Assembly: GCF_030369635.1 (NCBI RefSeq)
Contig: NZ_CP128474.1
Span: forward strand, 434,001 to 498,000
Origin: Microbacterium arborescens
GTDB lineage: Bacteria > Actinomycetota > Actinomycetes > Actinomycetales > Microbacteriaceae
Reading direction: 5' to 3'
DNA: 64,000 bases
Every line of letters starts with the position of its first letter. The stretch's first letter is position 1. Shown one piece after another: positions 7,049 through 16,686 of this stretch. Below the pieces are notes generated by a model that searched no databases, was not told the DNA's origin, and saw only the letters and a program-made list of their open reading frames with translations. A program made the translations under genes and the position numbers.

Positions 7049-8565
7049 CCGTCAGCCATCACGTCCGCGTCCACCGCAGCGACGAAGAGCTCGCACGCGA
7101 GGAGCAGCTCGCGTGGAAGATCGCGGAGGTCGCGGTCGACCCCGTCGCGGTCGAGCCCGACGTCGTCGGGATGATCATCAACCGCATCATCGACAACGCC
7201 GCGGTCGCGGCGGCATCCCTCACCCGGGCGCCCGTCAGCTCGGCCCGCGCGCAGGCCCTCGACCACCCGGTCTCGCGGGGCGGCGCGGGGGCGAGCGTGT
7301 TCGGGGTGACCGACCTCACGAGCCCCGAGTGGGCCGCGTGGGCGAACGGCGTCGCGGTGCGCGAGCTCGACTACCACGACACCTTCCTCGCCGCCGACTA
7401 CTCGCACCCGGGCGACAACATCCCGCCGATCCTCGCGGTCGCGCAGCACGTGGGCGCCGACGGTGCGGCACTCGTGCGGGGCCTCGCGACCGGGTACGAG
7501 ATCCAGATCGACCTCGTGCGCGCGATCTGCCTGCACAAGCACAAGATCGACCACGTCGCTCACCTCGGGCCCTCCGCCGCCGCAGGAATCGGGACGTTGC
7601 TGGGCCTCGACGCCGCGACGATCTACCAGGCGGTCGGTCAGGCGCTTCACACGACGACCGCGACGCGCCAGTCGCGCAAGGGCGAGATCTCCACGTGGAA
7701 GGCGCACGCCCCCGCCTTCGCCGGCAAGCTCGCCGTCGAAGCGGTCGACCGCGCCATGCGCGGCGAGACGAGCCCGAACCCGATCTACGAGGGCGAGGAC
7801 GGTGTCATCGCGTGGCTGCTCGACGGGCCGGATGCCGCCTACGCGGTGCCGCTGCCGGCTCCGGGGGAGCCCAAGCGCGGCATCCTCGACTCGTACACCA
7901 AGGAGCACTCGGCGGAGTACCAGGCGCAGGCGTGGATCGACCTGGCGCGCAAGCTCCACGGCGAGCACCCCGAGCTGGTCGACCCCGCGAACGTCGAGAG
8001 CGTCGTGCTGCACACGAGCCACCACACGCATTACGTCATCGGCTCGGGCGCGAACGACCCGCAGAAGTACGACCCGACCGCCTCGCGGGAGACGCTCGAC
8101 CACTCGATCCCGTACATCTTCGCGGTCGCCCTGCAGGACGGCGGCTGGCACCACGTCGATTCGTATACGCCCGAACGGGCGGGCCGCCCCGATACGGTCG
8201 AGCTGTGGCAGAAGGTCACGACGGCCGAGGACCCCGAATGGACGCGGCGCTACCACTCGGAGGACCCGGCCGAGAAGGCGTTCGGCGGTCGCGTCGAGAT
8301 CCGCCTGACCGACGGCTCGACGATCGTGGACGAGATCGCCGTCGCCGACGCGCACCCGCTCGGCGCCCGGCCGTTCGCGCGCGAGGACTACATCCGCAAG
8401 TTCCGGATCCTCGCCGAGCCGGTGCTCGAGCCGGCCGAGATCGAGCGCTTCCTCGACCTGGCGCAGCGCCTGCCCGAGCTCACGGCTGACGAGGTGCGCG
8501 AGCTGAACATCGTGGCGCGCGACGGTGTCACCGCGTCGGCTCCGAACCCGAGAGGACTGTTCTGA
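7045..8565 (+). CDS. prpD: 2-methylcitrate dehydratase
   Basis: A 506-residue MmgE/PrpD-family protein, the usual full length. It dehydrates 2-methylcitrate to 2-methyl-cis-aconitate in the methylcitrate cycle that oxidises propionyl-CoA. Recognisable stretches include [18 protein letters not shown] with the conserved His/Asp cluster, the [16 protein letters not shown] segment, and the [11 protein letters not shown] segment typical of PrpD. It starts on the ATGA overlap with the GntR gene, and its TGA shares one base with the prpB ATG. Function is strongly supported by the prpD-prpB-prpC order. Confidence 0.95.
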   Translation: MTVSHHVRVHRSDEELAREEQLAWKIAEVAVDPVAVEPDVVGMIINRIIDNAAVAAASLTRAPVSSARAQALDHPVSRGGAGASVFGVTDLTSPEWAAWANGVAVRELDYHDTFLAADYSHPGDNIPPILAVAQHVGADGAALVRGLATGYEIQIDLVRAICLHKHKIDHVAHLGPSAAAGIGTLLGLDAATIYQAVGQALHTTTATRQSRKGEISTWKAHAPAFAGKLAVEAVDRAMRGETSPNPIYEGEDGVIAWLLDGPDAAYAVPLPAPGEPKRGILDSYTKEHSAEYQAQAWIDLARKLHGEHPELVDPANVESVVLHTSHHTHYVIGSGANDPQKYDPTASRETLDHSIPYIFAVALQDGGWHHVDSYTPERAGRPDTVELWQKVTTAEDPEWTRRYHSEDPAEKAFGGRVEIRLTDGSTIVDEIAVADAHPLGARPFAREDYIRKFRILAEPVLEPAEIERFLDLAQRLPELTADEVRELNIVARDGVTASAPNPRGLF

Positions 8566-9491
8566 TGCTGTACTCGCGTACGACGGCGGCAGACAAGCGC
8601 CGCATCCTGCGTGAACGTCTCGCGAGCGGTGAGACCCTGCGTTTTCCGGGAGCGTTCAACCCGCTGTCGGCCCGGCTGATCGAGCAGCGCGGCTTCGACG
8701 GCGTGTACGTCTCGGGCGCGGTCATCGCCGCCGACCTCGGTCTGCCCGACGTGGGTCTCACGACCCTCAGCGAGGTCGCCGGACGCGGTCAGCAGATCGC
8801 CCGGATGACTGAGCTTCCCGCGATCATCGACGCCGACACGGGGTTCGGCGAGCCGATGAACGTGGCGCGCACGATCCAGACGCTCGAAGACGCGGGCCTA
8901 GCCGGCTGCCACATTGAGGATCAGGTCAACCCGAAGCGCTGCGGGCACCTCGACGGCAAGAGCGTCGTCGACGAGAACACCGCGGTGGGCCGCATCCGGG
9001 CTGCCGTCGATGCCCGGCGCGACGCGGACTTCCTCATCATGGCGCGCACCGACGTGCGGGCGATCGAGGGGATGGATGCCGCCGTCGACCGCGCCCGCGC
9101 GCTCGTCGATGCCGGGGCCGACGCGATCTTCCCCGAGGCGATGCGCGATCTCGCCGAGTTCGAGGCGATGGCGGCCGCCGTCGACGTGCCGATCCTGGCG
9201 AACATGACCGAGTTCGGGAAGTCGGAGCTGTTCACCGTCGACCAGCTGCGCGACGCGGGCGTTCGGATCGTGATCTGGCCCGTCTCGCTGCTGCGTATCG
9301 CGATGGGGGCGGCTGGCCGCGCGCTCGACGAGCTCACGACGGCCGGGAATCTCACCGCGAAGCTCGACGAGATGCAGCACCGAGCCGACCTGTACGACCT
9401 CGTCGACTACGAGGGCTACACACGTTTCGACTCGTCGGTCTTCGACTTCACCCTGTCGACTCGCCAGAATGAGTCGATCGACCGGGGCTGA
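8565..9491 (+). CDS. prpB: methylisocitrate lyase
   Basis: A 308-residue isocitrate-lyase-superfamily TIM-barrel enzyme that splits 2-methylisocitrate into pyruvate and succinate. The signature NPKRCGHLDGK places the catalytic cysteine at Cys126; the magnesium-binding DADTGFGEP is at about residues 89-97. Length matches PrpB rather than the longer isocitrate lyases. It is the third gene of the operon, directly abutting prpD, with prpC following after 41 nt. Confident assignment from motif and context. Confidence 0.95.
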   Translation: MLYSRTTAADKRRILRERLASGETLRFPGAFNPLSARLIEQRGFDGVYVSGAVIAADLGLPDVGLTTLSEVAGRGQQIARMTELPAIIDADTGFGEPMNVARTIQTLEDAGLAGCHIEDQVNPKRCGHLDGKSVVDENTAVGRIRAAVDARRDADFLIMARTDVRAIEGMDAAVDRARALVDAGADAIFPEAMRDLAEFEAMAAAVDVPILANMTEFGKSELFTVDQLRDAGVRIVIWPVSLLRIAMGAAGRALDELTTAGNLTAKLDEMQHRADLYDLVDYEGYTRFDSSVFDFTLSTRQNESIDRG

Positions 9492-9532
9492 GACCCGCAG
9501 ATTCTGGCTACTCGACGGAGAGGGAACAGGAC

Positions 9533-10723
9533 ATGACCGAGCAAGAGATCCGCAAGGGGCTCGTGGGGGTCGTCGCGGACGTGACGGCGATCTCGAGAGT
9601 GAACCCCGACACGAACTCGCTCCTCTACCGGGGCTACCCGGTGCAGGAGCTCGCCGCGACGCAGCCGGTCGATGCGGTTGCGCACCTGCTGTGGCACGGC
9701 GAGCTGCCGACCGGTGACGAGCTCGCCGAACAGCGACGACAGGCCCGGCCCCAGCGCGCGCTGCCGGCGGAACTGCGCGAGGCGATCGACCGGATGCCGC
9801 TGGACGCGCACCCGATGGATGAGGTCCGGACCGCCGTGAGCGTCCTCGGCGCGCTCGACACCGCCGGCGCGGCATCCGTGCTCGATGCGGTCGGAACACC
9901 CGAACGCAATCTCGCCCGCAGCCTGCGCCTGTTCGCGGTGCTGCCCGCCATCGTCGCGTACGGGCAGCGTCGCCGCCGGGGGCTCGCGCTCATCGATCCG
10001 CGCGACGATCTCGACGACGCGGCCAACTTCCTGTGGATGACCTTCGGAGAGGAGCCCGACCCGGTCGTGGCCGACGCGTTCAACCGGTCGCTGATCCTGT
10101 ACGCCGAGCACTCGTTCAACGCCTCGACCTTCACGGCCCGGGTCATCGCCTCGACCCTCAGCGACCTGTACTCGGCCGTCGTCGGCGCGATCGGCGCCCT
10201 GAAGGGGCCGCTCCACGGCGGGGCGAACGAGGCCGTGATGCATGTGTTCGATGAGATCGGCGACGCCGCCGGCGTCGAGGCCTGGCTCGACCGGGCGCTC
10301 GCCGAGAAGCGGAAGATCATGGGGTTCGGCCACCGCGTCTATAAGCGCGGCGACTCGCGGGTGCCGACGATGAAAGCGGCGCTGGATGCGCTGGTCGACC
10401 ACTACGACCGGCCGGATGTCGCTGAGCTCTACGACACCCTCGAGCGCGAGTTCACCGGCCGCAAGGGCATCTACCCGAACCTCGACTACCCCTCCGGGCC
10501 CGCCTACAACCTCATCGGGTTCGACACGGTGACGTTCACGCCGCTGTTCGTGGCGGCGCGGGTCGTGGGGTGGACGGCTCACATCATGGAGCAGTACGCC
10601 GCCAACGCGCTCATCCGGCCCCTGTCGGCGTACGACGGGCCGGATGAGCGCCACGTCGACGGATATGTCGCGGACGAGGCCGAGATCGACGTGGCGGAGC
10701 GCCCGGAGGAAGCCGCAGGCTGA
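9533..10723 (+). CDS. prpC: 2-methylcitrate synthase (citrate synthase family)
   Basis: A 396-residue citrate-synthase-fold enzyme that condenses propionyl-CoA with oxaloacetate to 2-methylcitrate. The family signature GFGHRVYKRGDSR at about residues 264-276 contains the catalytic histidine, GPLHGGANE supplies the second histidine, and NLDYPSGPAYN is near the C-terminus. Length is that of the short, type II (Gram-positive and PrpC) enzymes. AGAGGGAACAGG just before the ATG provides the ribosome binding site. It ends the prp operon and is followed by a strong hairpin shared with the convergent gene. Many PrpC enzymes also make citrate, which cannot be excluded. Confidence 0.93.
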   Translation: MTEQEIRKGLVGVVADVTAISRVNPDTNSLLYRGYPVQELAATQPVDAVAHLLWHGELPTGDELAEQRRQARPQRALPAELREAIDRMPLDAHPMDEVRTAVSVLGALDTAGAASVLDAVGTPERNLARSLRLFAVLPAIVAYGQRRRRGLALIDPRDDLDDAANFLWMTFGEEPDPVVADAFNRSLILYAEHSFNASTFTARVIASTLSDLYSAVVGAIGALKGPLHGGANEAVMHVFDEIGDAAGVEAWLDRALAEKRKIMGFGHRVYKRGDSRVPTMKAALDALVDHYDRPDVAELYDTLEREFTGRKGIYPNLDYPSGPAYNLIGFDTVTFTPLFVAARVVGWTAHIMEQYAANALIRPLSAYDGPDERHVDGYVADEAEIDVAERPEEAAG

Positions 10724-10750
10724 GCGCGGGCCTCCGGGGCCGGAACGCGG

Positions 10751-10794
10751 ATCGGCCCGCTGCACCTCGTCTCTCGGGGATGCAGCGGGCCGAT
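10751..10794. terminator. bidirectional terminator hairpin
   Basis: A perfect 14-bp inverted repeat (ATCGGCCCGCTGCA and its complement) encloses a 16-nt loop, midway between the convergent prpC and nucleotidase genes. There is no T tract, as is common for high-GC actinobacterial terminators. Confidence 0.8.
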
Positions 10795-10817
10795 GGCCCT
10801 CTCGCGGGTGAGGCGGG

Positions 10818-13800
10818 TCAGGCGGTCCGGCGACGCGCCGCGACCAGCAGGCCGCCGAGCGCGAGGGTGAGGATGCCCGCCACCGCGAACCCGATCGGCG
10901 CGGTCCCGCCCGTGACGGCGATCGTGCCCGCAGGCGCCGCCGCCGTCACGGTCACGCCGACCTCGATGGGCGCGAGCGTCCCCGACGTCACGACGAGGCG
11001 GTGCGCGCCGACCTCGAAGTCGCGCGGGATCGCGATCGAGAACGCCGTCCGGCCGGCCTCGTCAGCCGCGGGGATCCCCGTGACCGCGACCGGGTCGCTG
11101 AACAGCGTCGCCGCGATCTGCTGGCCCGGCTCGAGGCCGGTCACCGTCACTGCGAGGGTTCCGCCCTGCGCGACCGTGGTGCTGCCAAGCTCGACCGTCG
11201 CCCACGGCTGTGCTGGCTCGGCGGGCTCGCCGGGTTCGCCGGGCTCCGTGGGCTCGCCGTCACCGGGGGCGCCTGGCCCGGGGAAGCCGGGCTGCTCGGC
11301 GGGCGGCTGCTCTCCGGAGAGATACGCGCGGTTCGCCGGTGCGGGTGAGACCGGGCCGACGGCGGCGAAGAACTCCACCGTCGCCTGCAGGTCGACCTGA
11401 CCGGAGTCGGTCGCGCTCGAGCCGGTCGCGAAGGTCGCGAAGTTGTCGCCGCCGCCCGCGAGGAACGAGTTGGTGACGACGCGGATCGTCGTGGTGGTGT
11501 CGTCGACCGCGAGCTGCTCACCGTTCAGCTGCATCGAGCGGATGCGCGAGCCTGAGGGTGCTGCCGGGTCGTACTCGAAGGAGAAGCCCTTCGACACGCC
11601 CATGGCGAGCTTGGGACGTGATGCCCCGGCCGGCTGCCACTGCTCTTCGAGCACCTGCTTGATCTGTGCCGGGGTGAGCTCCAGCGTGACCAGGGTGTTC
11701 GCGAACGGCTGGACATTCGCGACCTCGCGGTACGACACGGCTCCGCCGTCGTCGCCGAACAGCAGGTCGGCGCGGAGGCCGCCCGGGTTCATGAACGCCA
11801 CCTCGGCGTCGCGCCCACCGTAGGCCGGGTTCTGCGATGTGGCCCAGAGGTACACGTCGGCGACGGTGTTGCCGAGCGTCGAATGCACGCCGCGGTCCTC
11901 CGATCCCGACGCCGTCTTGCCGCGCATGATGTCGGCGGTGATCGAGCCCACCTGCACCCGGCCCTTCTCGTCCGCGACGCGGACCGCTTCCGCGACGACC
12001 GCACGCGTGTCGACGTCGGGGAAGGCGATCGGCTGGCCGAGCGCAGGGTCGATGAGCGGCACGGTGCTGCCCGTGATGGACTCGAGGTCACCGGCATCCG
12101 TCAGCTCGATGTCGAGGGAGCCGAGCGTCGTGCCGTACTGGTGCGCCTGGATCACCGGGCGACCACCGATCTCGCACGCGTACTTCTGGTGCGTGTGAGC
12201 GGACACGATCGCGTCGATGTCGTCGGACGCGCCGCGGACGAGGTCGCCGAAGTGGCCCGACTCGGTCGCGATCGCCGCGCAGTCCGAGCCGGCCGACCCT
12301 TCGTGGGCGAGGAGCACGACGACATCGGCGCCTTCGGCGACCGCATCGGCGGCGGCGTCGTTGGCCGAGGCGACCTGGTCGCGGAACTCGATGTCGGCGA
12401 TGCCCTGCGGGCTGACCATGCCGGCGGTCTGTTCGGTCACGGTGCCGACGAACGCGATCCGCGTGCCGTCGACCTCCTTGATCGTGTAGGGCTTGAGCGC
12501 GTGCTCGTCGGTGCCCTTGCGGAAGACGTTTGCGCCGAGGGCGAAGTCGCTGAAGGCGCCGGCATCCGCGTTCTCCTCGAATCGAGGGATGACGCGACCG
12601 GTCAGGTCGTCGAAACCGCGGTCGAACTCGTGGTTGCCGACGGCGCTGACGTCGAGGCCGGCGGTCTTCAGCGCGTCGATCGTGGGAGTGTCCTGATCGA
12701 TGAACGACTCGAACGCCGAGGCGCCGATGTTGTCACCGGCCGAGACGAGCAGGGTGTTCGGGTTCTGCTGGCGGAACGTGTCCACCGCACCCGCGAGGAC
12801 CGCGGCACCCGCGACGCCGCCGGACTCCGGCACGAGACGGCCGTGGAAGTCGTTGATCGTCAGCACGCGGATGTCGGGCTGCGCGACGGGAGCGCCGCCG
12901 ACGAGCTGCTCGACGCTGTACAGGGTCGTCGTTCCCGACACCTCGTTGCCGACCGCGAGCAGCGGCTGGCCGGTGGGGGAGCGGTGCGCCCCGATCAACT
13001 GGATGCCTTCGGGGCCGAGGTCGCCCGCAGCGGGCGAGTCGGCAGCAGCATTGAAGTCGCGGTTGTTGACGTACGTGACGTACGTCGGCGCCTTCGGGTC
13101 GGTGATGTCGTAGACGATGACGCCGCCGACGCGCTCGAAGCCGATGAAGGCGTACGTGCGGCCGCCGACGGTGCCGATCGACAGGTTCTCGGGCTCGGGG
13201 CCCTTGTCGTCGCTGCGTCCGTCGAGGTTGGCCTCGGTGTGGTTCGAGTTGAAGTAATCGGGTGCGACGCGGGCGAGGATCCGTTCGAACTGGTCGCCCG
13301 AGTCGAACACGAGCGTGCCGTCGGTGCCCCAGATCGAGAAGGAGCGGCCGCCGAGGGAGGACAGCTCGTCGTAGCAGCTGCCGTCGCCGCGCAATCCGTT
13401 CTCGACTGAGACGTTGAGGCGTCCGAGTGCTCCGTCGCCGAGCTTCGCCGCGAGCGGCGAGTCCGCGCAGACGGCCGGGAGCCCCTTCTTGCCGAGGTCC
13501 TTGACGCGGACTGCCTCGGCGTAGTCGCCCCATTCGCGGGCGTCGCCCTCGTTGGCGGTGACGAGGTAGGTGCTGGTCTTGCCGCCGACGGCGGCCGAGT
13601 ACGACTGGATGCCGTCGGGCATGTACATGCCCTTCAGCCCGGCGTACGTGGCGATGGTGATCCCGCCGTCCTTATCGCTCGCATCGAGACCGTTTCCGGT
13701 CGTGCCGTGATCCTTGAGTCCGAGCGGCAGGATCTTGGTGACCTCGGCCTTCGCGAGGTCGACGACGGCGATCGCGTTGGCCTCTTGGAGTGCGGCGTAG

Positions 13801-14609
13801 GCCGTCGTGCCGTCGACGGTGATGTACTCCGGCTCGAGGTTGCGGCTCACGCGGTTGGCGGCGAGGGGCTTGTCGCCCTGGTCGGGCGCGGCGACATCGG
13901 GTCCGAACACGCGGACGCCCGCGGGGAGCGATTTCGACCCGCCCGTTTCGAACGCGCCGAAGCCCGCGATACGCACGGCCGACTGTGCGGGGGCGGACAC
14001 GGTCTTGGGCAGCGCGACGACGCCGATCGAGCCTTCCGGGTCGAGCGAGAAGTCGTCGGCGGGTTCGCCCTCGTTGGCGACGACCGCGTACGCGCCGTCC
14101 TTGGAGATCGTGACCATGTCGGGCAGCGCGCCGACGGTGACGGCGCCCAGGCGGGTGGATGCCGCGTCATCGGCATTCGCGTCGAAGAACACCAGCGTTC
14201 CGTTCGCGGTCTTGTCCTCTGCCTCGAACGCGACGACGCCGAGCCCGTCGTCGCGAATCGCGAGGGAGTTCGCCGTGCCGGCATCCGAGATGGTGAACAG
14301 CTCGACCGGAGTGGTCGGGTCGCTGTTGTCGAGCACGGTCACCGAGCCCGCTTGCGCGTTGACGACGTGCAGGCGGTCGCGGTACGACTGGACGATCTCG
14401 GCGGCCGACGCATCGAACTCGCCGGTCTCGTGCGTGCCGATGGGCGTGAGCGAAAGCGTCGCGCCGGGGGCGGAGTCGGTGATCGGAGCGGTGACGAGCG
14501 CGGCGGATGCCGCGGTGAGCGGGGTCAGCGCGAGGGTGCAGGTGAGCGCGGCCGTCGCGACGGCGGCGAGCGTGCGGGGAACCGTGCGGCTCCGGGCAGG
14601 CGAAGGCAT
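10818..14609 (-). CDS. cell-wall-anchored choice-of-anchor I / 5'-nucleotidase multidomain protein
   Basis: A 1263-residue exported surface protein. A signal peptide occupies residues 1-36 (basic start, hydrophobic TAALTCTLALTPLTAASA). Residues about 40-575 are a beta-propeller-like region of the choice-of-anchor I type. Residues about 580-860 are a calcineurin-like 5'-nucleotidase domain with the metal motifs TINDFHGR, SAGDNIGAS, GNHEFDRG and AHTHQK. Residues about 880-1070 are the 5'-nucleotidase C-terminal substrate domain (GNTVADVYLW, NPGGLRADL). A Pro/Gly/Glu-rich linker and a small beta domain lead to a sorting signal TIAVTGG near residue 1231, a hydrophobic helix and RRRTA. It probably hydrolyses extracellular nucleotides or cyclic phosphodiesters to release phosphate and nucleosides. 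The ATG at 14609 has AGAGGA upstream. Confidence 0.88.
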   Translation of the reverse strand: MPSPARSRTVPRTLAAVATAALTCTLALTPLTAASAALVTAPITDSAPGATLSLTPIGTHETGEFDASAAEIVQSYRDRLHVVNAQAGSVTVLDNSDPTTPVELFTISDAGTANSLAIRDDGLGVVAFEAEDKTANGTLVFFDANADDAASTRLGAVTVGALPDMVTISKDGAYAVVANEGEPADDFSLDPEGSIGVVALPKTVSAPAQSAVRIAGFGAFETGGSKSLPAGVRVFGPDVAAPDQGDKPLAANRVSRNLEPEYITVDGTTAYAALQEANAIAVVDLAKAEVTKILPLGLKDHGTTGNGLDASDKDGGITIATYAGLKGMYMPDGIQSYSAAVGGKTSTYLVTANEGDAREWGDYAEAVRVKDLGKKGLPAVCADSPLAAKLGDGALGRLNVSVENGLRGDGSCYDELSSLGGRSFSIWGTDGTLVFDSGDQFERILARVAPDYFNSNHTEANLDGRSDDKGPEPENLSIGTVGGRTYAFIGFERVGGVIVYDITDPKAPTYVTYVNNRDFNAAADSPAAGDLGPEGIQLIGAHRSPTGQPLLAVGNEVSGTTTLYSVEQLVGGAPVAQPDIRVLTINDFHGRLVPESGGVAGAAVLAGAVDTFRQQNPNTLLVSAGDNIGASAFESFIDQDTPTIDALKTAGLDVSAVGNHEFDRGFDDLTGRVIPRFEENADAGAFSDFALGANVFRKGTDEHALKPYTIKEVDGTRIAFVGTVTEQTAGMVSPQGIADIEFRDQVASANDAAADAVAEGADVVVLLAHEGSAGSDCAAIATESGHFGDLVRGASDDIDAIVSAHTHQKYACEIGGRPVIQAHQYGTTLGSLDIELTDAGDLESITGSTVPLIDPALGQPIAFPDVDTRAVVAEAVRVADEKGRVQVGSITADIMRGKTASGSEDRGVHSTLGNTVADVYLWATSQNPAYGGRDAEVAFMNPGGLRADLLFGDDGGAVSYREVANVQPFANTLVTLELTPAQIKQVLEEQWQPAGASRPKLAMGVSKGFSFEYDPAAPSGSRIRSMQLNGEQLAVDDTTTTIRVVTNSFLAGGGDNFATFATGSSATDSGQVDLQATVEFFAAVGPVSPAPANRAYLSGEQPPAEQPGFPGPGAPGDGEPTEPGEPGEPAEPAQPWATVELGSTTVAQGGTLAVTVTGLEPGQQIAATLFSDPVAVTGIPAADEAGRTAFSIAIPRDFEVGAHRLVVTSGTLAPIEVGVTVTAAAPAGTIAVTGGTAPIGFAVAGILTLALGGLLVAARRRTA

Positions 14610-14728
14610 GGGTGTCCTCTGGTCGGGTGAACGGGTGCAGGTCGTGAGTACTCCGCGCACGTGTCCGGGACGTGAATGCCCGGCAACTGGTCGGAGACGC
14701 GCGGTGGGGCGCGTGGCACGATGAGGGG

Positions 14729-15505
14729 ATGAGCGACTACACGACGATCATCAGCGAGACGCGAGGGCGCGTCGGCTGGCTGACCCTGAACCGACCCGAG
14801 GCGCTGAACGCCCTGAACTCGACGCTCGTGACCGAGCTCGCGGACGCGGCGACGGCGTTCGATCGCGACGAGTCCATCGGCGCGATCGTCGTGACCGGCT
14901 CGGAGCGGGCGTTCGCGGCGGGTGCGGACATCAAGGAGATGGCGGGCAAGAGCGCCCGTGAGATGTCGATGGATAACCCCTTCGCGGCGCTCGAAGAGTT
15001 TTCGCGGGTGCGCACTCCTGTCGTCGCCGCGGTCGCCGGGTTCGCGCTCGGGGGCGGGTGCGAGCTCGCGATGATGTGCGACATCGTGCTGGCGGCGGAC
15101 ACCGCGGTCTTCGGGCAGCCCGAGATCGATCTGGGCGTGATCCCCGGCATCGGCGGCACGCAGCGGCTGACGCGTGCGATCGGGTACTACAAGGCGGCCG
15201 AGCTGGTGCTGACCGGTCGGCGGATGCCGGCAGAGGAGGCTGAGCGTGCCGGGTTGGTGTCGCGCGTCGTCCCCGCCGCACAGCTGCTCGACGAGGCCGG
15301 CGCGGTGGCTGAGCGGATCGCGTCGAGGTCGCTGCCGGTCGCCTACGCCGCCAAGCAAGCGTTGCGTGCCTCGCAGGAGACGACCGCCGCCGAAGGGCTT
15401 CGCCTGGAGCGCACGCTTTTCGCATCGCTGTTCGCCCTCGACGACCAGAAGGAAGGCATGGCGGCCTTCGCCGAGAAGCGCAGTCCCGAGTTCCGGCACC
15501 GCTGA
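14729..15505 (+). CDS. enoyl-CoA hydratase
   Basis: A 258-residue crotonase-family enzyme that adds water to 2-enoyl-CoA in beta-oxidation. The oxyanion-hole loops are visible as [12 protein letters not shown] (about residues 55-66) and [14 protein letters not shown] (about 107-120, containing the first catalytic Glu), and the second catalytic Glu is in [12 protein letters not shown]. The C-terminal helices ([21 protein letters not shown]) are typical. The start is the ATG at 14729, preceded by GAGGGG only a few nucleotides away and by a CACGAT hexamer, so it may be nearly leaderless. It is followed after 8 nt by a cytochrome-like gene that may be cotranscribed. Confidence 0.93.
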   Translation: MSDYTTIISETRGRVGWLTLNRPEALNALNSTLVTELADAATAFDRDESIGAIVVTGSERAFAAGADIKEMAGKSAREMSMDNPFAALEEFSRVRTPVVAAVAGFALGGGCELAMMCDIVLAADTAVFGQPEIDLGVIPGIGGTQRLTRAIGYYKAAELVLTGRRMPAEEAERAGLVSRVVPAAQLLDEAGAVAERIASRSLPVAYAAKQALRASQETTAAEGLRLERTLFASLFALDDQKEGMAAFAEKRSPEFRHR

Positions 15506-15513
15506 TTCGTCGA

Positions 15514-16443
15514 GTGCTGGTCGAACGCGGGTCCGCCATCCGCCGTCGGGCGGCGATCGTGCTCGTCGGCGGGGTGGTGCTGGTGCTCGTGGCTGCCGGG
15601 GCGGTCGCGTGCGCCCGGTGGGCGCTGAGCCTCGATGCGGTGCGCGGGTTTCTCGACCGGTACCCGGGGGCGTACCCGCTGCCCGAGGGTGCGCCTGTCG
15701 GATTTCCGGCGTGGCTCGCCTGGCAGCACTTCTTCAACGCGTTCCTGATGGTGCTGATCATCCGCACCGGTCTGCAGGCTCGTAGGGAGAAACGCCCGAA
15801 GGTCTTCTGGTCGCCGCGTGGTCGACCGAAGCGGCGGACGAGCCTGACGATCTGGTTCCATCAGGCGCTCGACGTCTTCTGGGTCGCCAACGGAGTGGTG
15901 TTCGTGATCCTGCTGTTCGCGACGGGGCAGTGGATGCGGATCGTGCCGACGAGCTGGGAGGTGCTGCCGAACGCGGCGTCGGCGGCGTTGCAATACGTGT
16001 CGCTCGACTGGCCGACCGAAAACGGCTGGGTCAACTACAACAGTCTGCAGCAGCTCGCTTACGCCACCACGGTCTTCGTCGCCGCTCCGCTCGCGGTGGC
16101 GACCGGGCTGCGGCTGAGCACCGTGTGGCCCCGCGGCGACGCGCGGATGAACCGGATCCTGCCGCTGGAGCCGGCGCGCCGCCTTCACGTGCTCGTGATG
16201 CTGTTCTTCGCGGTCTTCATCGTGACCCATGTCGCACTCGTTCTCGCCACGGGAGCGCTTCGCAACCTCAATCACATGTATGCCGCACAAGGGTCGGTGG
16301 GCCCGACGGCCTACGCCGACAACTGGACCGGCTTCTGGCTGTTCGTGCTGTCGCTCGGCGTCATCGTCGGAGCGTGCGTCGCTGCCCGTCCCGCCGTGCT
16401 CGCACCGATCGCGCGCTTGTTCGGCCCGACCATCACCCGCTGA
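15514..16443 (+). CDS. cytochrome b561-like membrane protein
   Basis: A 309-residue integral membrane protein with about six hydrophobic helices. Histidines at 72, 116, 225 and 239 lie inside or at the edges of helices, the arrangement expected for two b-type hemes in the bacterial cytochrome b561 / Ni-hydrogenase b-subunit fold. Such proteins pass electrons between a periplasmic or cytoplasmic donor and the quinone pool. The GTG start at 15514 follows the hydratase stop by 8 nt. A hairpin follows the stop. The exact partner enzyme is not encoded here, so the role is limited to a probable membrane redox carrier. Confidence 0.7.
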   Translation: MLVERGSAIRRRAAIVLVGGVVLVLVAAGAVACARWALSLDAVRGFLDRYPGAYPLPEGAPVGFPAWLAWQHFFNAFLMVLIIRTGLQARREKRPKVFWSPRGRPKRRTSLTIWFHQALDVFWVANGVVFVILLFATGQWMRIVPTSWEVLPNAASAALQYVSLDWPTENGWVNYNSLQQLAYATTVFVAAPLAVATGLRLSTVWPRGDARMNRILPLEPARRLHVLVMLFFAVFIVTHVALVLATGALRNLNHMYAAQGSVGPTAYADNWTGFWLFVLSLGVIVGACVAARPAVLAPIARLFGPTITR

Positions 16444-16455
16444 TCGCGGACGTGA

Positions 16456-16489
16456 CCCGGCGACGTCGCGGCGTCGCGGCGTCGCCGGG
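16456..16489 (+). terminator. terminator-like hairpin after the cytochrome gene
   Basis: CCCGGCGAC and GTCGCCGGG form perfect 9-bp arms around a 16-nt GC-rich loop, 12 nt after the stop codon. Confidence 0.6.
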
Positions 16490-16492
16490 CCC

Positions 16493-16550
16493 GGTGTCGC
16501 ACGCCCGGTGGCGCAGGTGCGGTGCGACACGCCCCCGGTGCGACACGCCC
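16493..16550. repeat. short direct and inverted GTGCGACAC repeats
   Basis: GTGTCGCAC at 16494-16502 is the exact complement of GTGCGACAC at 16522-16530, and the 14-mer GGTGCGACACGCCC is repeated directly at 16521 and 16537. It lies downstream of two convergent genes (cytochrome and HNH) and may terminate the HNH transcript. Confidence 0.55.
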
Positions 16551-16686
16551 AATGTGCGGTCGCGGCGTCGCGGGGCCGGTGTCGCAGGCACGATGTTGCC
16601 GCGCTCGGGCGCAGGCGCGCTGTTGCCTCGCTCGGAGCGCGGGGCATCCCGCTCGTCCCCGGCGCGGGACTGCCCGGCCCTCACGA

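Noticed and set aside
6994..8355. 453-codon minus-strand frame opposite prpD
   Set aside because: prpD is secure from motifs and operon context.
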